From: Tolypothrix campylonemoides VB511288
Lineage (GTDB): Bacteria; Cyanobacteriota; Cyanobacteriia; Cyanobacteriales; Nostocaceae
Reading direction: 5' to 3'
Assembly: GCA_000828075.3 (NCBI GenBank)
Contig: JXCB02000023.1
Coordinates: 1,009,468 to 1,073,467, forward strand
Length of the DNA stretch: 64,000 nt
This document shows, piece by piece, positions 18,410-26,381 of this stretch (positions within the stretch are counted from its first letter, which is position 1; each line of letters begins with the position of its first letter). The notes beneath the pieces were generated by a model that saw nothing but the letters and a program-made list of their open reading frames with translations, searched no databases and had not been told where the DNA came from. The translations under genes were made by a program, and so were the position numbers.

Positions 18410-19312
18410 ATGGAGTTGCGACATTTACGCTATTTTGTTGCTGTGGCAGAAGATTTGCACTTTGGTCGAGCTGCAGAACGACTGCACATGACTCAGCAAC
18501 CTCTAAGCCAACAAATCCGTCAATTGGAGGATGAATTAGGTGTACTCTTGTTTCACCGTACTAAGCGGCGAGTTCAGTTAACGGAATCAGGAAAAGCTTT
18601 TTTGGTAGAAGCACGCCAGGTTCTGTTAAAAGCCGCTCAAGCTGTGGAGATAGCAAGGCAAGTGGCTCAGGGAGAGAGTGGACGACTCAAAGTGGGATTC
18701 TCTGGTTTTGCTACCTATAGCGTTTTACCTAAAGCTTTGAGGATTTTTCGAGAGCGCTTTCCACGTGTGGAACTGGAGTTGGAGGAAATGACAACGACTG
18801 CTCAAGTACAGGCGCTGCAAGAGCAGCAAATCCATCTTGGTTTAATGATTCCGCCAATACCTGACGCCACCTTGAGCCTTCAACCAATTCTACGAGAGCC
18901 ACTTGTTGTCATATTGCCAGAAACTCATCCACTAGCAACTCAGCCAGAGTTAGCATTACCAATGCTGGCTAACGAGTCTTTTATTCTGGTATCACGTCAC
19001 TTAGAACCTGGCTACTATGACCAGTGCATCAGTTTGTTCCAACAAGCAGGTTTCAGCCCTAAAGTGGTGCAAAAAGCCAGCCAAAAGCAGACAATTCTTG
19101 GTCTTGTCTCTGCTGGTATGGGTGTTTCCCTCGCTCCTGCCTCTATTCGTAATATTCACAGGGCAGGGGTTGTCTACATTACTCTCAATATATTAAACGC
19201 AGAGGTGGAGCTAGTGGCAGTGTGGCGACAAGATGAGCCATTACCAGTTTTGCGGACGTTCCTTGAGGTTATGAAAAAAGTTGTGGGTCAAAATTGCAGT
19301 CCGATTTTATGA
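18410..19312 (+). CDS. LysR family transcriptional regulator
   Basis: A 300-residue LysR-type regulator. The N-terminal winged helix is textbook (MELRHLRYFVAVAEDLHFGRAAERLHMTQQPLSQQIRQLE, described here by its two ends), followed by a linker helix and a periplasmic-binding-like effector domain beginning GRLKVGFSGFATYS near residue 88. The family relation looks closest to the BenM/CatM/AlsR group, which sense small carboxylates. It is divergent from the plant-type reductoisomerase gene, the usual layout for a LysR target, so control of that gene by an acid intermediate is a reasonable inference. A hairpin follows the stop. Confidence 0.93.
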   Translation: MELRHLRYFVAVAEDLHFGRAAERLHMTQQPLSQQIRQLEDELGVLLFHRTKRRVQLTESGKAFLVEARQVLLKAAQAVEIARQVAQGESGRLKVGFSGFATYSVLPKALRIFRERFPRVELELEEMTTTAQVQALQEQQIHLGLMIPPIPDATLSLQPILREPLVVILPETHPLATQPELALPMLANESFILVSRHLEPGYYDQCISLFQQAGFSPKVVQKASQKQTILGLVSAGMGVSLAPASIRNIHRAGVVYITLNILNAEVELVAVWRQDEPLPVLRTFLEVMKKVVGQNCSPIL

Positions 19313-19315
19313 AGG

Positions 19316-19340
19316 TAGAGACGCAAATTTTGCGTCTCTA
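19316..19340 (+). terminator. Hairpin after the LysR gene
   Basis: Arms TAGAGACGCAAA and its complement are separated by a single T, a few bases after the stop. The GTAGAGACGC motif is a frequent dispersed cyanobacterial hairpin; a relative is at 28341-28382. Confidence 0.5.
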
Positions 19341-19371
19341 TGAAGGCGCAAATCTACAAATCCAAGCCATG

Positions 19372-20406
19372 CTATCGAGCGTAGCAATTTAGAATGGCTT
19401 CAATTCCATTTTGCACTTGCGCCAGTTCCTGAAGTTGCTGCTCGATCCAAGCTTTTTCTGCTTCACGTTGTTCTGGTGTCTCTTGGCGATATCGCATTTG
19501 CCGTTCAAGAAAGTCGTTATAAAATGTCAGCCCTTGCTCAATCGCTTGTTCAGCTAATCTGATTAGCTCATCAAAAATGATAATAACAATTGTTTCCAAT
19601 TTTGTAGCAACTTCTTTGGAGCATTTACTAAACTGCTCCCAACTAATACCTAAAACACCCTGCTTACCCAAATTATCACCAGCATTGCTTACAGAATCAA
19701 CCAACCCTTTAACATTGACAGATAATTTATCTAATCGCGCACTAAATGCTTTGTCAACTAGAGTAACTATTGATTCAGCTATGAAATGAAACTTATTAAT
19801 TAGTTCCATTTTTTGTTTTTTATCTAGTTGACTAATACATTTTTTAATAAATGGAATGTGTCCTTCAATTTCTTGATAATTTATTAATTGTGTACTTTGG
19901 ATCAGGGTTTGTTTTACTGCTTCTAACTGAAAACGTAATTCAAGGCTTAATTCCTTTAGCAAGTAATCTTTTTCAAAAATCTTTAAAACACCTTTAAATT
20001 TATTTTTGTTATCATAAAAGCATTTGTTTTTGATAATTAATTCTCGTTGATTCCAAGATTTTTTCACTTTTTCAATAGCTTCAGATTTACATTGACTGCC
20101 TAGACGACGAAGTCTGGAAGTACGCGCACTCAACTCACCAATTTGTTCCCATATTTCAAGGGTTGGTATTTCAGCTATTCTTTGCTTGCTGTTCCAAACA
20201 TCCTCAGCATGATACAAATTCTCAAAACATACCTTAATGAAGCTCTTGAGTTTGGTCGCTGAGTACTTAAGTTCTCTCAAGCATGGTTCAACTGACTGTT
20301 TCAGAGTTGTAACAGCTTGCTTAATTTCTAGTGAATTATGCTCATCCTTCAGCACTGGCTCAACAGATTCACTAATTCTCTGAAATGCTATAAAATATTC
20401 ATTCAT
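19372..20406 (-). CDS. Helical protein of unknown function
   Basis: About 344 residues from ATG 20406 (MNEYFIAFQRISESVEPVLK). I choose this over an in-frame ATG 20 codons upstream because TTGGAGAT lies at ribosome-binding distance and the upstream extension is only hydrophobic and AT-rich. The protein is almost entirely predicted alpha-helix with coiled-coil-like stretches, a mildly hydrophobic helix near ATKLETIVIIIFDELIRLAEQAI (shown in part), and a Gln/Glu-rich end (QREAEKAWIEQQLQELAQV). No family is recognised. It lies between a LysR gene and an IS630-like remnant, close to another unknown helical protein at 21130, in an accessory-looking stretch. Confidence 0.7.
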   Translation of the reverse strand: MNEYFIAFQRISESVEPVLKDEHNSLEIKQAVTTLKQSVEPCLRELKYSATKLKSFIKVCFENLYHAEDVWNSKQRIAEIPTLEIWEQIGELSARTSRLRRLGSQCKSEAIEKVKKSWNQRELIIKNKCFYDNKNKFKGVLKIFEKDYLLKELSLELRFQLEAVKQTLIQSTQLINYQEIEGHIPFIKKCISQLDKKQKMELINKFHFIAESIVTLVDKAFSARLDKLSVNVKGLVDSVSNAGDNLGKQGVLGISWEQFSKCSKEVATKLETIVIIIFDELIRLAEQAIEQGLTFYNDFLERQMRYRQETPEQREAEKAWIEQQLQELAQVQNGIEAILNCYAR

Positions 20407-20449
20407 ACGTAGAATCTCCAATACCATTTGTATTTTGTAATTAATTATA

Positions 20450-20848
20450 CTAATTATAAAAGCCAACTACAGATAAAGCATAGATGATCTCGTGCCGTCG
20501 GGCTATAGATGCAACGACACAGTTAGTTAATTCATTAAGGATTGTACTCACTGGCGATTGCCTTCTCCTGAGGGAGACGCTCTGCGAACAGCACTGCGCT
20601 TTGCGCGATCGCTTTTGCTCGAACAACGTCTCCATCCCTCCTTCTCTGTAGAGCCGCAACCACGTTTGTACTGTTACCCGATTGCGATCAAGAATTTGTG
20701 CGGCGTGCTGAACGGTTGTTGCATGACCAGTTTTGAGCAAATACAATAGCTGCACTCGTTCTTTAGCGCGTGCGCTTTTCTGTGCTGCTAGTGTTTGCTT
20801 TAGTTCTTCGACGCTTTCATCAATTTCAAGCTTGTAGACTCCTGCCAT
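20450..20848 (-). pseudogene. IS630-like helix-turn-helix N-terminal remnant
   Basis: The first about 80 residues from ATG 20848 are a helix-turn-helix of the type at the N-terminus of IS630-family transposases (ARAKERVQLLYLLKTGHATT, then ILDRNRVTVQTWLRLYREGG). After about residue 85 the similarity stops inside a Ser/Arg-rich stretch encoded by repeat-type DNA containing GCGCGATCGC. No DDE catalytic domain follows. It is probably a truncated transposase, although a free-standing HTH protein is possible. The AAGATTGGG/CCCAATCTT pair at 20891-20899 and 21002-21010 may be a relic of element ends. Confidence 0.6.
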
Positions 20849-21129
20849 TGGACTTCCCTTAACCGCTTCACGCCTCGTTACTCAAATCTGCCCAATCTTG
20901 GGAGTGGTGCGGGTTTGATTCGTTGGGTGTTGAGGAATTTTTGTATAAATCTCTGCACCACTGCCGCCCTTATTAAGTATAGTTGCTGAATAGATTTGAA
21001 TAAGATTGGGCTACTTTATCGCAGGTTTAGACCAACCCTACAGTTATTTTCTCATCTGTAGTGCTTTTTGGAAAAATTGGTATAAAATTTTATGTAATGT
21101 ATTATGAAAACGCTAATTAAATAAGTATT

Positions 21130-22413
21130 ATGATTTTCGTATTTCGCCCAGAACACATCATTGGTCTTGCTAATGGCACGCTCAAGCTGGTCGTATCATC
21201 CTCAGGGGTTCCACTGAGCATGGTAAGAGATGCGACTACAGGTAAAATTGTTGGTCATGCTGTTGGTGTGATAAGCCAGCCGTTTCTGGCAATGCCAAAG
21301 ATGATATTAGACAGCGTACAAATGATTCAAATCCATAGAGGTTTTCAAAAAACCTATGAAAAACTAGATATCATTCACTCAAGTTTAAATACCCTCCAGA
21401 ATAACGTTGGTGTTCTACAAGCAACTACAGCTTTAATTGGTGTAGGAAGTGTAGCAGGTGTAGTCTTATCAGCAGTGAACCTTTATCAAACATTGAAACT
21501 GAGAGAAGACATAAAACAACTCCGACTCGAAGTTAAAGATGGATTTTTTGACTTGAAAAAAGCCCTAATAGACCAGGGAGCAGAAATCATCAAACGAATT
21601 GATCAAGTAGCTCAAGATATCAAATTTGAGCAGCATCGTTTGGTCTTGATTCAAGCGTACGGAAAGTTTCAGGCAGCGCTAAAGCTAATAAAAACTGCTT
21701 TGTCTACAGAGGTAAGTATCAGAAACAATGACTTAGGAAATGCACGTCATATTTTAACGAATGCTTTGGCAGACTATAACAATCCACACTTGTTATCAGA
21801 AACTTGTGCGGCTGGACATCTTCGTCGAGTAGAATGTGCTTGGGCGATTGATCAGGCTATCGTCTTAACATACCAGTTGCAAAACCAGCCTGCTGCTGTA
21901 AGTGACCGCCTCACCGAACTTCAACATAAAATCCGTCAAGATTGCGTTTCTGTTATTGAACGCTGTGAATCTGAGGAAGAGCTAGATTTTTTGTTTCCAG
22001 AAGTTACTAGGATTTGCAATCATGATTTAGTTATGTTGGAATCCTGGCAAAATCATGTTGACTGGATACAAACTCTATCTCCAAATGAACAGCAGCTTTT
22101 GGCAACTTCAGATATTCAATCTACTAATCCTTATCAAGATAATCAAGACTCAGCTATTGTTACCGAACCAAAAGAGTTATTACTATATGAGAATTTAAAA
22201 CAAAAATCTCATTATACATCTTTACGGGATCAGCTTAAATTTATGATTAAGCCAGATTCACGCAGAGATTACGAAAATTATATAACTCAACAAGCTACAG
22301 CGACTGGATACAAAGCTTTTGCTCTCTCAAATTGGCAAGAAATACCAAATTTAACTGTTGCTAACCTATATTATTACTTTCAAGACAAAAATAAGAGGAG
22401 ATTTCTAAAGTAA
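21130..22413 (+). CDS. Unknown protein with hydrophobic hairpin-like segment and long helices
   Basis: A 427-residue protein with no family I recognise. Residues about 36-62 are glycine-rich and hydrophobic (GKIVGHAVGVISQPFLAMPK). Residues about 100-117 (TALIGVGSVAGVVLSAVNLY) are a probable membrane-inserting segment, followed by a coiled-coil-like stretch (LREDIKQLRLEVKDGFFDLK) to about 175. The rest is mixed, helical and ends in basic residues. A hydrophobic segment flanked by amphipathic helices occurs in membrane-acting effectors and in membrane-tethered scaffold proteins; which applies here is unknown. The start lacks a strong ribosome binding site. It sits beside an IS630 remnant and a divergent helical gene. 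Confidence 0.75.
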   Translation: MIFVFRPEHIIGLANGTLKLVVSSSGVPLSMVRDATTGKIVGHAVGVISQPFLAMPKMILDSVQMIQIHRGFQKTYEKLDIIHSSLNTLQNNVGVLQATTALIGVGSVAGVVLSAVNLYQTLKLREDIKQLRLEVKDGFFDLKKALIDQGAEIIKRIDQVAQDIKFEQHRLVLIQAYGKFQAALKLIKTALSTEVSIRNNDLGNARHILTNALADYNNPHLLSETCAAGHLRRVECAWAIDQAIVLTYQLQNQPAAVSDRLTELQHKIRQDCVSVIERCESEEELDFLFPEVTRICNHDLVMLESWQNHVDWIQTLSPNEQQLLATSDIQSTNPYQDNQDSAIVTEPKELLLYENLKQKSHYTSLRDQLKFMIKPDSRRDYENYITQQATATGYKAFALSNWQEIPNLTVANLYYYFQDKNKRRFLK

Positions 22414-22420
22414 ATATTAA

Positions 22421-22527
22421 GTAGGATGTGTTACGGCTATGTCAGGATTTGAAAGTTTGAGAGATTGAAAACTTGCCGTAACGTATCGCATTTGTTGGTG
22501 CCGTACTCTGGCTTTAACGCACTCTAC
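22421..22527. repeat. GTAGGRTGYGTTA inverted-repeat element, copy 1
   Basis: A 107-bp element bounded by GTAGGATGTGTTA at its left end and TAACGCACTCTAC at its right, imperfect inverted copies. A related 76-bp element lies at 51336-51411. Both follow gene ends. This is a small non-autonomous palindromic repeat common in cyanobacteria. Confidence 0.55.
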
Positions 22528-22652
22528 AATTCAAGGTTTACTTTATAAATCAGTTCTAAATAAAAGTAAGTAATGAGAATGAATATTGGACGAAGCTGAG
22601 AATATTATGCAAGGCATAATGGAAAAAGAACGTTATTCCCCTTAAGTATTTG

Positions 22653-23294
22653 ATGAGAGACCTACAAACAAAATTACCAACTGATGCATGGGTAGCAGCT
22701 AGTTGGAATGAATATCTTCAGGCAATTGAAAATCCGGCATATGAAAAAGCCAAGAGCTATTACTACAACCGCAAAATGAGGATTGAAATGCCACCAGTAG
22801 GTTCGGACCACTCAAGAGACCATACGGTTGTTATCTTTGCTGTTAACCTGTTTGCCACTATTAAAGCCATTAATCTCAATGGCAGGGATAATTGTACCTA
22901 TCGGAAAACTGGCTTTGATGATGCTCAACCAGATGTATCATACTATATTGGCAAGAATGCTGATGTCATTCCTTGGGGTACTTCCATTATTCACCTTGAT
23001 ATCTATCCTGCCCCAGATTTGGTTATTGAAATTGCAAATACTTCTCTTGCAGATGACAAAGGTGATAAACGTCTCCTATATGAGGAATTAGGAGTAGGTG
23101 AATACTGGATTATAGATGTACAAAATGTTCAAGTTATTGCTTTTGCTGTAGAAAATGGTGGTAGTCGGAGAATTACTCAGTCTCAAGTTCTACCTGGGTT
23201 AGCAATTTCTCTTCTGGAAGAGGCTTTTCGCCGTACTCGTGAAATGAATCAAACGCAAGTTGGCGCTTGGTTACTATCCCAATTTCAGCAATAA
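22653..23294 (+). CDS. Uma2 family (DUF820) putative endonuclease
   Basis: 213 residues from ATG 22653; a TTG one codon earlier is less likely. Uma2 hallmarks are present: DDAQPDVSYYIGKNADVIPW (first acidic site) and APDLVIEIANTSLADDKGDKR (second), then GVGEYWIIDVQNVQVIAF. An unusual N-terminal region (DLQTKLPTDAWVAASWNEY) precedes the common core, as in a subset of cyanobacterial members. The biological role is not established; nuclease activity is inferred from the fold. No obvious partner gene adjoins it. Confidence 0.88.
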   Translation: MRDLQTKLPTDAWVAASWNEYLQAIENPAYEKAKSYYYNRKMRIEMPPVGSDHSRDHTVVIFAVNLFATIKAINLNGRDNCTYRKTGFDDAQPDVSYYIGKNADVIPWGTSIIHLDIYPAPDLVIEIANTSLADDKGDKRLLYEELGVGEYWIIDVQNVQVIAFAVENGGSRRITQSQVLPGLAISLLEEAFRRTREMNQTQVGAWLLSQFQQ

Positions 23295-23412
23295 TTTAGC
23301 ACAATTCTAATTCTAACTTTTACAATTGATAATCTCAAATGTAATATAGTAATCTGTTTTTAGCCCCTGGCTTGTTCAACCAGGAGTATTGCTAAAACAC
23401 TGAACTCCATGT

Positions 23413-24099
23413 TTACAACCGCTGAAGCAGGTTTAAACCGTGAGTATCGGTACCACAGGTGTTCAAAAGACCGTATTCACTAGCCAATTGTTGCACCTGC
23501 ATCGATTCTACGGCACTGGGTTTCCAAGGGTTGGGGTTGTTGTAGGCATAAAAAGTTTCAACGCCATTGATACCCACTTGTGCAGCAGCAGGAATTAAGT
23601 CAAAATGCGATCGCCTATAACGAGCTGGGTGAGCTAGTACCGCCAGTCCCCCCGCTTTCTGGATGGCACTAATCACGTTAGCTGCTTGATATTCTTCACC
23701 TGTAGTAATTTTTCTTTGGATGTATGGTTTCATACTAGAATGTTCTGGATTGAAACCATAGCCCAAAATATGAACCTCAATATTTAAAAGATTGGCATTA
23801 ATTTCTACGCCACTCCAGAGGTGAGGAGCGTTTGCGCCTGGGTTGTTCCACTTCCAGTTTTCCAACCAGTCTAAAGCTGTTTCGTAGCCACTTATACTAT
23901 GGTGATCAGTAATCGCAAGCCCTTTGAGACCAATGGTCACAGCTTGTTCCATCAATGCAAAGGGGTGCAACTTGCCATCTGAGTGGACAGTGTGCATATG
24001 AAAGTTGAAACACGTTGGGCAACTTTTTGCATCAATGCTTTGGAATACTTGCTTTAATTGTTCACTAGAGGTAGATACCTCAATAATATCGACAGTCAT
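23413..24099 (-). CDS. PHP-domain metal-dependent phosphoesterase
   Basis: A 228-residue PHP-domain protein. All metal-binding motifs of the family are present: NFHMHTVHSDGKLHP (I), ITDHHSISG (II), a VEINA glutamate, AHPARYRR (III) and CGTDTHG (IV). Free-standing PHP proteins hydrolyse phosphoesters such as 3',5'-bisphosphates, 5'-nucleotides or histidinol phosphate; the substrate here cannot be told. A 30-residue N-terminal leader precedes the domain. It is a separate unit between Uma2 and purM. Confidence 0.9.
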   Translation of the reverse strand: MTVDIIEVSTSSEQLKQVFQSIDAKSCPTCFNFHMHTVHSDGKLHPFALMEQAVTIGLKGLAITDHHSISGYETALDWLENWKWNNPGANAPHLWSGVEINANLLNIEVHILGYGFNPEHSSMKPYIQRKITTGEEYQAANVISAIQKAGGLAVLAHPARYRRSHFDLIPAAAQVGINGVETFYAYNNPNPWKPSAVESMQVQQLASEYGLLNTCGTDTHGLNLLQRL

Positions 24100-24438
24100 A
24101 ACCCCCTCTTTTCTGTATTAGGTAAATTTTTACACTTGAATATGCGACACTAACAGCCCAGAATATACCAGCACCGCAAATCAGTGTTGGTAGCTATTTT
24201 CTGGGCATCATTAGCAAAATTTTTCAATATGTTAAGACTACGTTAGCAAATTCAAAGGCTAGCGATCATGCGTATTTTCGATTGGTTTTATCAGTTAAAG
24301 TAAAGAATGCTTCCATTCAAAACCGTATAATCTACATTTTTTGACTGTGGCAAATATTTATAAATTATTAAAAATCAAGTAAAAAAGGACTTGAAAATCC
24401 AATCAAGAATCAATCCTATAGTGTATAAATATTATCAG
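24100..24438. other. 339-bp intergenic region
   Basis: AT-rich sequence between two minus-strand genes. It should include the promoter of the PHP gene and the end of the purM unit. No RNA gene, repeat or clear hairpin was found. Confidence 0.45.
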
Positions 24439-25467
24439 TTATATTGGTAATCCAATCAATTCACCTGAGCCAGCAATAACCTCACCAATTGTAAAAGCTG
24501 TTACGTTTTGTGAATCAAAGTAGGTGATTGCTTGTTGTACGTGATGGGGAGGTACTAGCAGCACAAATCCTACCCCCATATTGAAAGTGTTATACATAGC
24601 TTGTGGACTCACTGAGCCAGCTTCCGCCAACCATTGAAATAGCGGTGGGATAGACCAACTTTCGTCCTCAATCTTAATTGCTTGTCCTTTACCTAAACAA
24701 CGAGGTAAATTTTCTGGCAATCCTCCACCCGTGATATGAGCCATACCGTGAATTTCTAAACCCGCTTGACGCGCAGCAAGTACGGGTTTTACGTAAATAC
24801 GCGTGGGTGTGAGGAAAATTTCTCCTAATGTTTGTGAATCAAATATTTCTAGGCGATCGCTCCAGGAAAATTCTTTTTCGCTAACAATTTTCCTGACTAA
24901 ACTAAAGCCATTGCTGTGTACACCACTGCTAGCCAGTGCGATCGCCACATCTCCCACTTGTACCTGGGAACCATCCAGCATCTGGCTTTTTTCCACAATT
25001 CCCACACAAAACCCAGCCAAATCATACTCGCCAACCTGGTAAAAACCTGGCATTTCTGCGGTTTCTCCTCCTAGTAAAGCGCAACCCGCCTGCTGACACC
25101 CAAAGGCTATACCTGCAACCACTCCAGTGAGTTGCTCTTGGTCTAGTTTACCTGTCGCCAGATAATCCAAAAAAAACAGCGGTTCTGCGCCAGATGTCAA
25201 CACATCGTTAACACACATCGCTACCAAATCAATGCCAACGGTGTCGTGACGATTGAGAGCATGAGCGATTTTCAGCTTTGTTCCCACACCATCAGTCCCA
25301 GAAACCAAAACAGGTTCCTTGTAACCACTTGGTAGTTGAAAGCCGCCACTAAAGCCACCCAATCCACCAACAACTTCCGGTCTAAAGGTGCTGTGAACTA
25401 AATTACGAATTTTATTGACAAACTCTCGACCAGCCTCAACATCAACTCCAGCATCTTTATAATCCAT
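24439..25467 (-). CDS. purM: Phosphoribosylformylglycinamidine cyclo-ligase
   Basis: A 342-residue AIR synthetase, which makes 5-aminoimidazole ribonucleotide from FGAM and ATP in purine synthesis. The N-terminus [13 protein letters not shown] is characteristic. [37 protein letters not shown] and [12 protein letters not shown] cover the ATP-binding and dimer motifs. Length and motifs indicate an intact enzyme. It stands alone from other purine genes, as is normal in cyanobacteria. Confidence 0.96.
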   Translation of the reverse strand: MDYKDAGVDVEAGREFVNKIRNLVHSTFRPEVVGGLGGFSGGFQLPSGYKEPVLVSGTDGVGTKLKIAHALNRHDTVGIDLVAMCVNDVLTSGAEPLFFLDYLATGKLDQEQLTGVVAGIAFGCQQAGCALLGGETAEMPGFYQVGEYDLAGFCVGIVEKSQMLDGSQVQVGDVAIALASSGVHSNGFSLVRKIVSEKEFSWSDRLEIFDSQTLGEIFLTPTRIYVKPVLAARQAGLEIHGMAHITGGGLPENLPRCLGKGQAIKIEDESWSIPPLFQWLAEAGSVSPQAMYNTFNMGVGFVLLVPPHHVQQAITYFDSQNVTAFTIGEVIAGSGELIGLPI

Positions 25468-25542
25468 CAGTCAAAACACCGCTATCAATTCAAGTGAGTC
25501 ATTAGTTTTTTACCGATGACTAACGACTAATGACTCATTCCT

Positions 25543-25749
25543 TTAAAATACCTCATCTTCGATACCGCGCCACCATTCCCCCAAATTCATCAAGTCTTGG
25601 TGAATGTCTTCTAACTGTTGAGCGTACTCATTTTCTGAAAGTGTCGCTCGGCACTCTTGAAGTTTTTTCAGTCGCAGTTGCACTAATAGCCAAGGTTTGG
25701 CAATACTGCCAGTTGCTTCGATGTATTGCGCTAGATTTGTACTATCCAT
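25543..25749 (-). CDS. Small conserved protein of unknown function
   Basis: A 68-residue soluble protein (MDSTNLAQYIEATGSIAKPW, a helical LRLKKLQECRATLSENEYAQ stretch, ending LGEWWRGIEDEVF). Composition and codon use look like those of a real gene, and the strand and position behind purM are plausible. It resembles small hypothetical proteins of filamentous cyanobacteria, with no known role. It is likely a separate unit. Confidence 0.65.
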   Translation of the reverse strand: MDSTNLAQYIEATGSIAKPWLLVQLRLKKLQECRATLSENEYAQQLEDIHQDLMNLGEWWRGIEDEVF

Positions 25750-26381
25750 ATGCCATTTTGAATTTGTAAATTTTGGATGGGCTTTGCTAAAAGTTATTCC
25801 ACCTAGTTACCACCTAGTTAAGCCGCCCCCTGTGATCATGATATAATCATCGGCATTCTAATGGCGAATCGGCTGCATCTGGTTGTTACTATACCGTAGC
25901 ATCTACCAGTTTTACGGAATAAACCTAGTACTTCTATATTAATGAGCGAGTATCAGAACCTCGTGAACGAGTCTTTTATACTCATCAACGAGTATTAGAA
26001 TCTCGTGAGTCAGTCTTTTATACTGGTGAGCGAGTCTTTTCTACTCGTGAACGAGTATCAGAATTTCGTGAGCGAGTCTTTTATATTCATCAGCGAGTCT
26101 TTTCTACTCGTGAACGAGTATTAAAACCTCGTGAACGAGTCTTTTATATTTATCAACGAGTATTAAAACCTCGTGAACGAGTCTTTTATACTTGTGGGCG
26201 TTGCTGAGTTCAAGGATGATTCTTGTGGAGTAGGCATCCTACCTGCCCAAAAAATTCAAGGCACGGGCAGGACTGCCCATCTCACAAAAACACAAAATTC
26301 ATCCTGGAAATATGGAACGTCACACTTGTGACAGTCTTTGCAAGCATTCGGCGCATGCAGGTTTTCCAGTGTATTCAGTTT
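25750..26381. other. 632-bp intergenic region dominated by a 21-bp minisatellite
   Basis: Between the small gene at 25543 and the S9 peptidase. The main content is the 12-unit tandem repeat at 25947-26198. After it come repeat-type motifs with GTAGGCATCCTACC and GGGCAGGACTGCCCATC. An open frame covering 26223-26381 is upstream, in frame with the peptidase, but it encodes this repeat DNA and no signal peptide, so it is not taken as part of the gene. Confidence 0.6.
25947..26198. repeat. 12 x 21-bp tandem repeat (minisatellite)
   Basis: Twelve units of exactly 21 bp, each beginning CGAGT (one begins TCAGT) and mostly alternating between a CTTTTATACT-type and an ATNAGAACCTCGTGA-type body, so a 42-bp higher-order period is visible. 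The unit length is a multiple of three. In the CGA frame the array stays open as heptapeptides (RVFYTHQ, RVLESRE, RVFSTRE and so on), but no start codon precedes it in that frame. The units are contiguous with no spacers, so it is not CRISPR. Confidence 0.9.

Noticed and set aside
20884-21020. tRNA-like or structured RNA gene between the IS630 remnant and the 21130 gene
   Set aside because: The CCCAATCTT/AAGATTGGG pairing is 110 bp apart and no cloverleaf or TTCGA arm could be drawn; an element end is more likely.
25947-26198. CRISPR array
   Set aside because: The repeat units are contiguous with no spacers, are 21 bp long and vary among themselves, and there are no cas genes in the window.
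26223-26381. N-terminal extension of the S9 peptidase
   Set aside because: It encodes repeat-type DNA and would place a clear signal peptide in the interior; the ATG at 26382 fits better.
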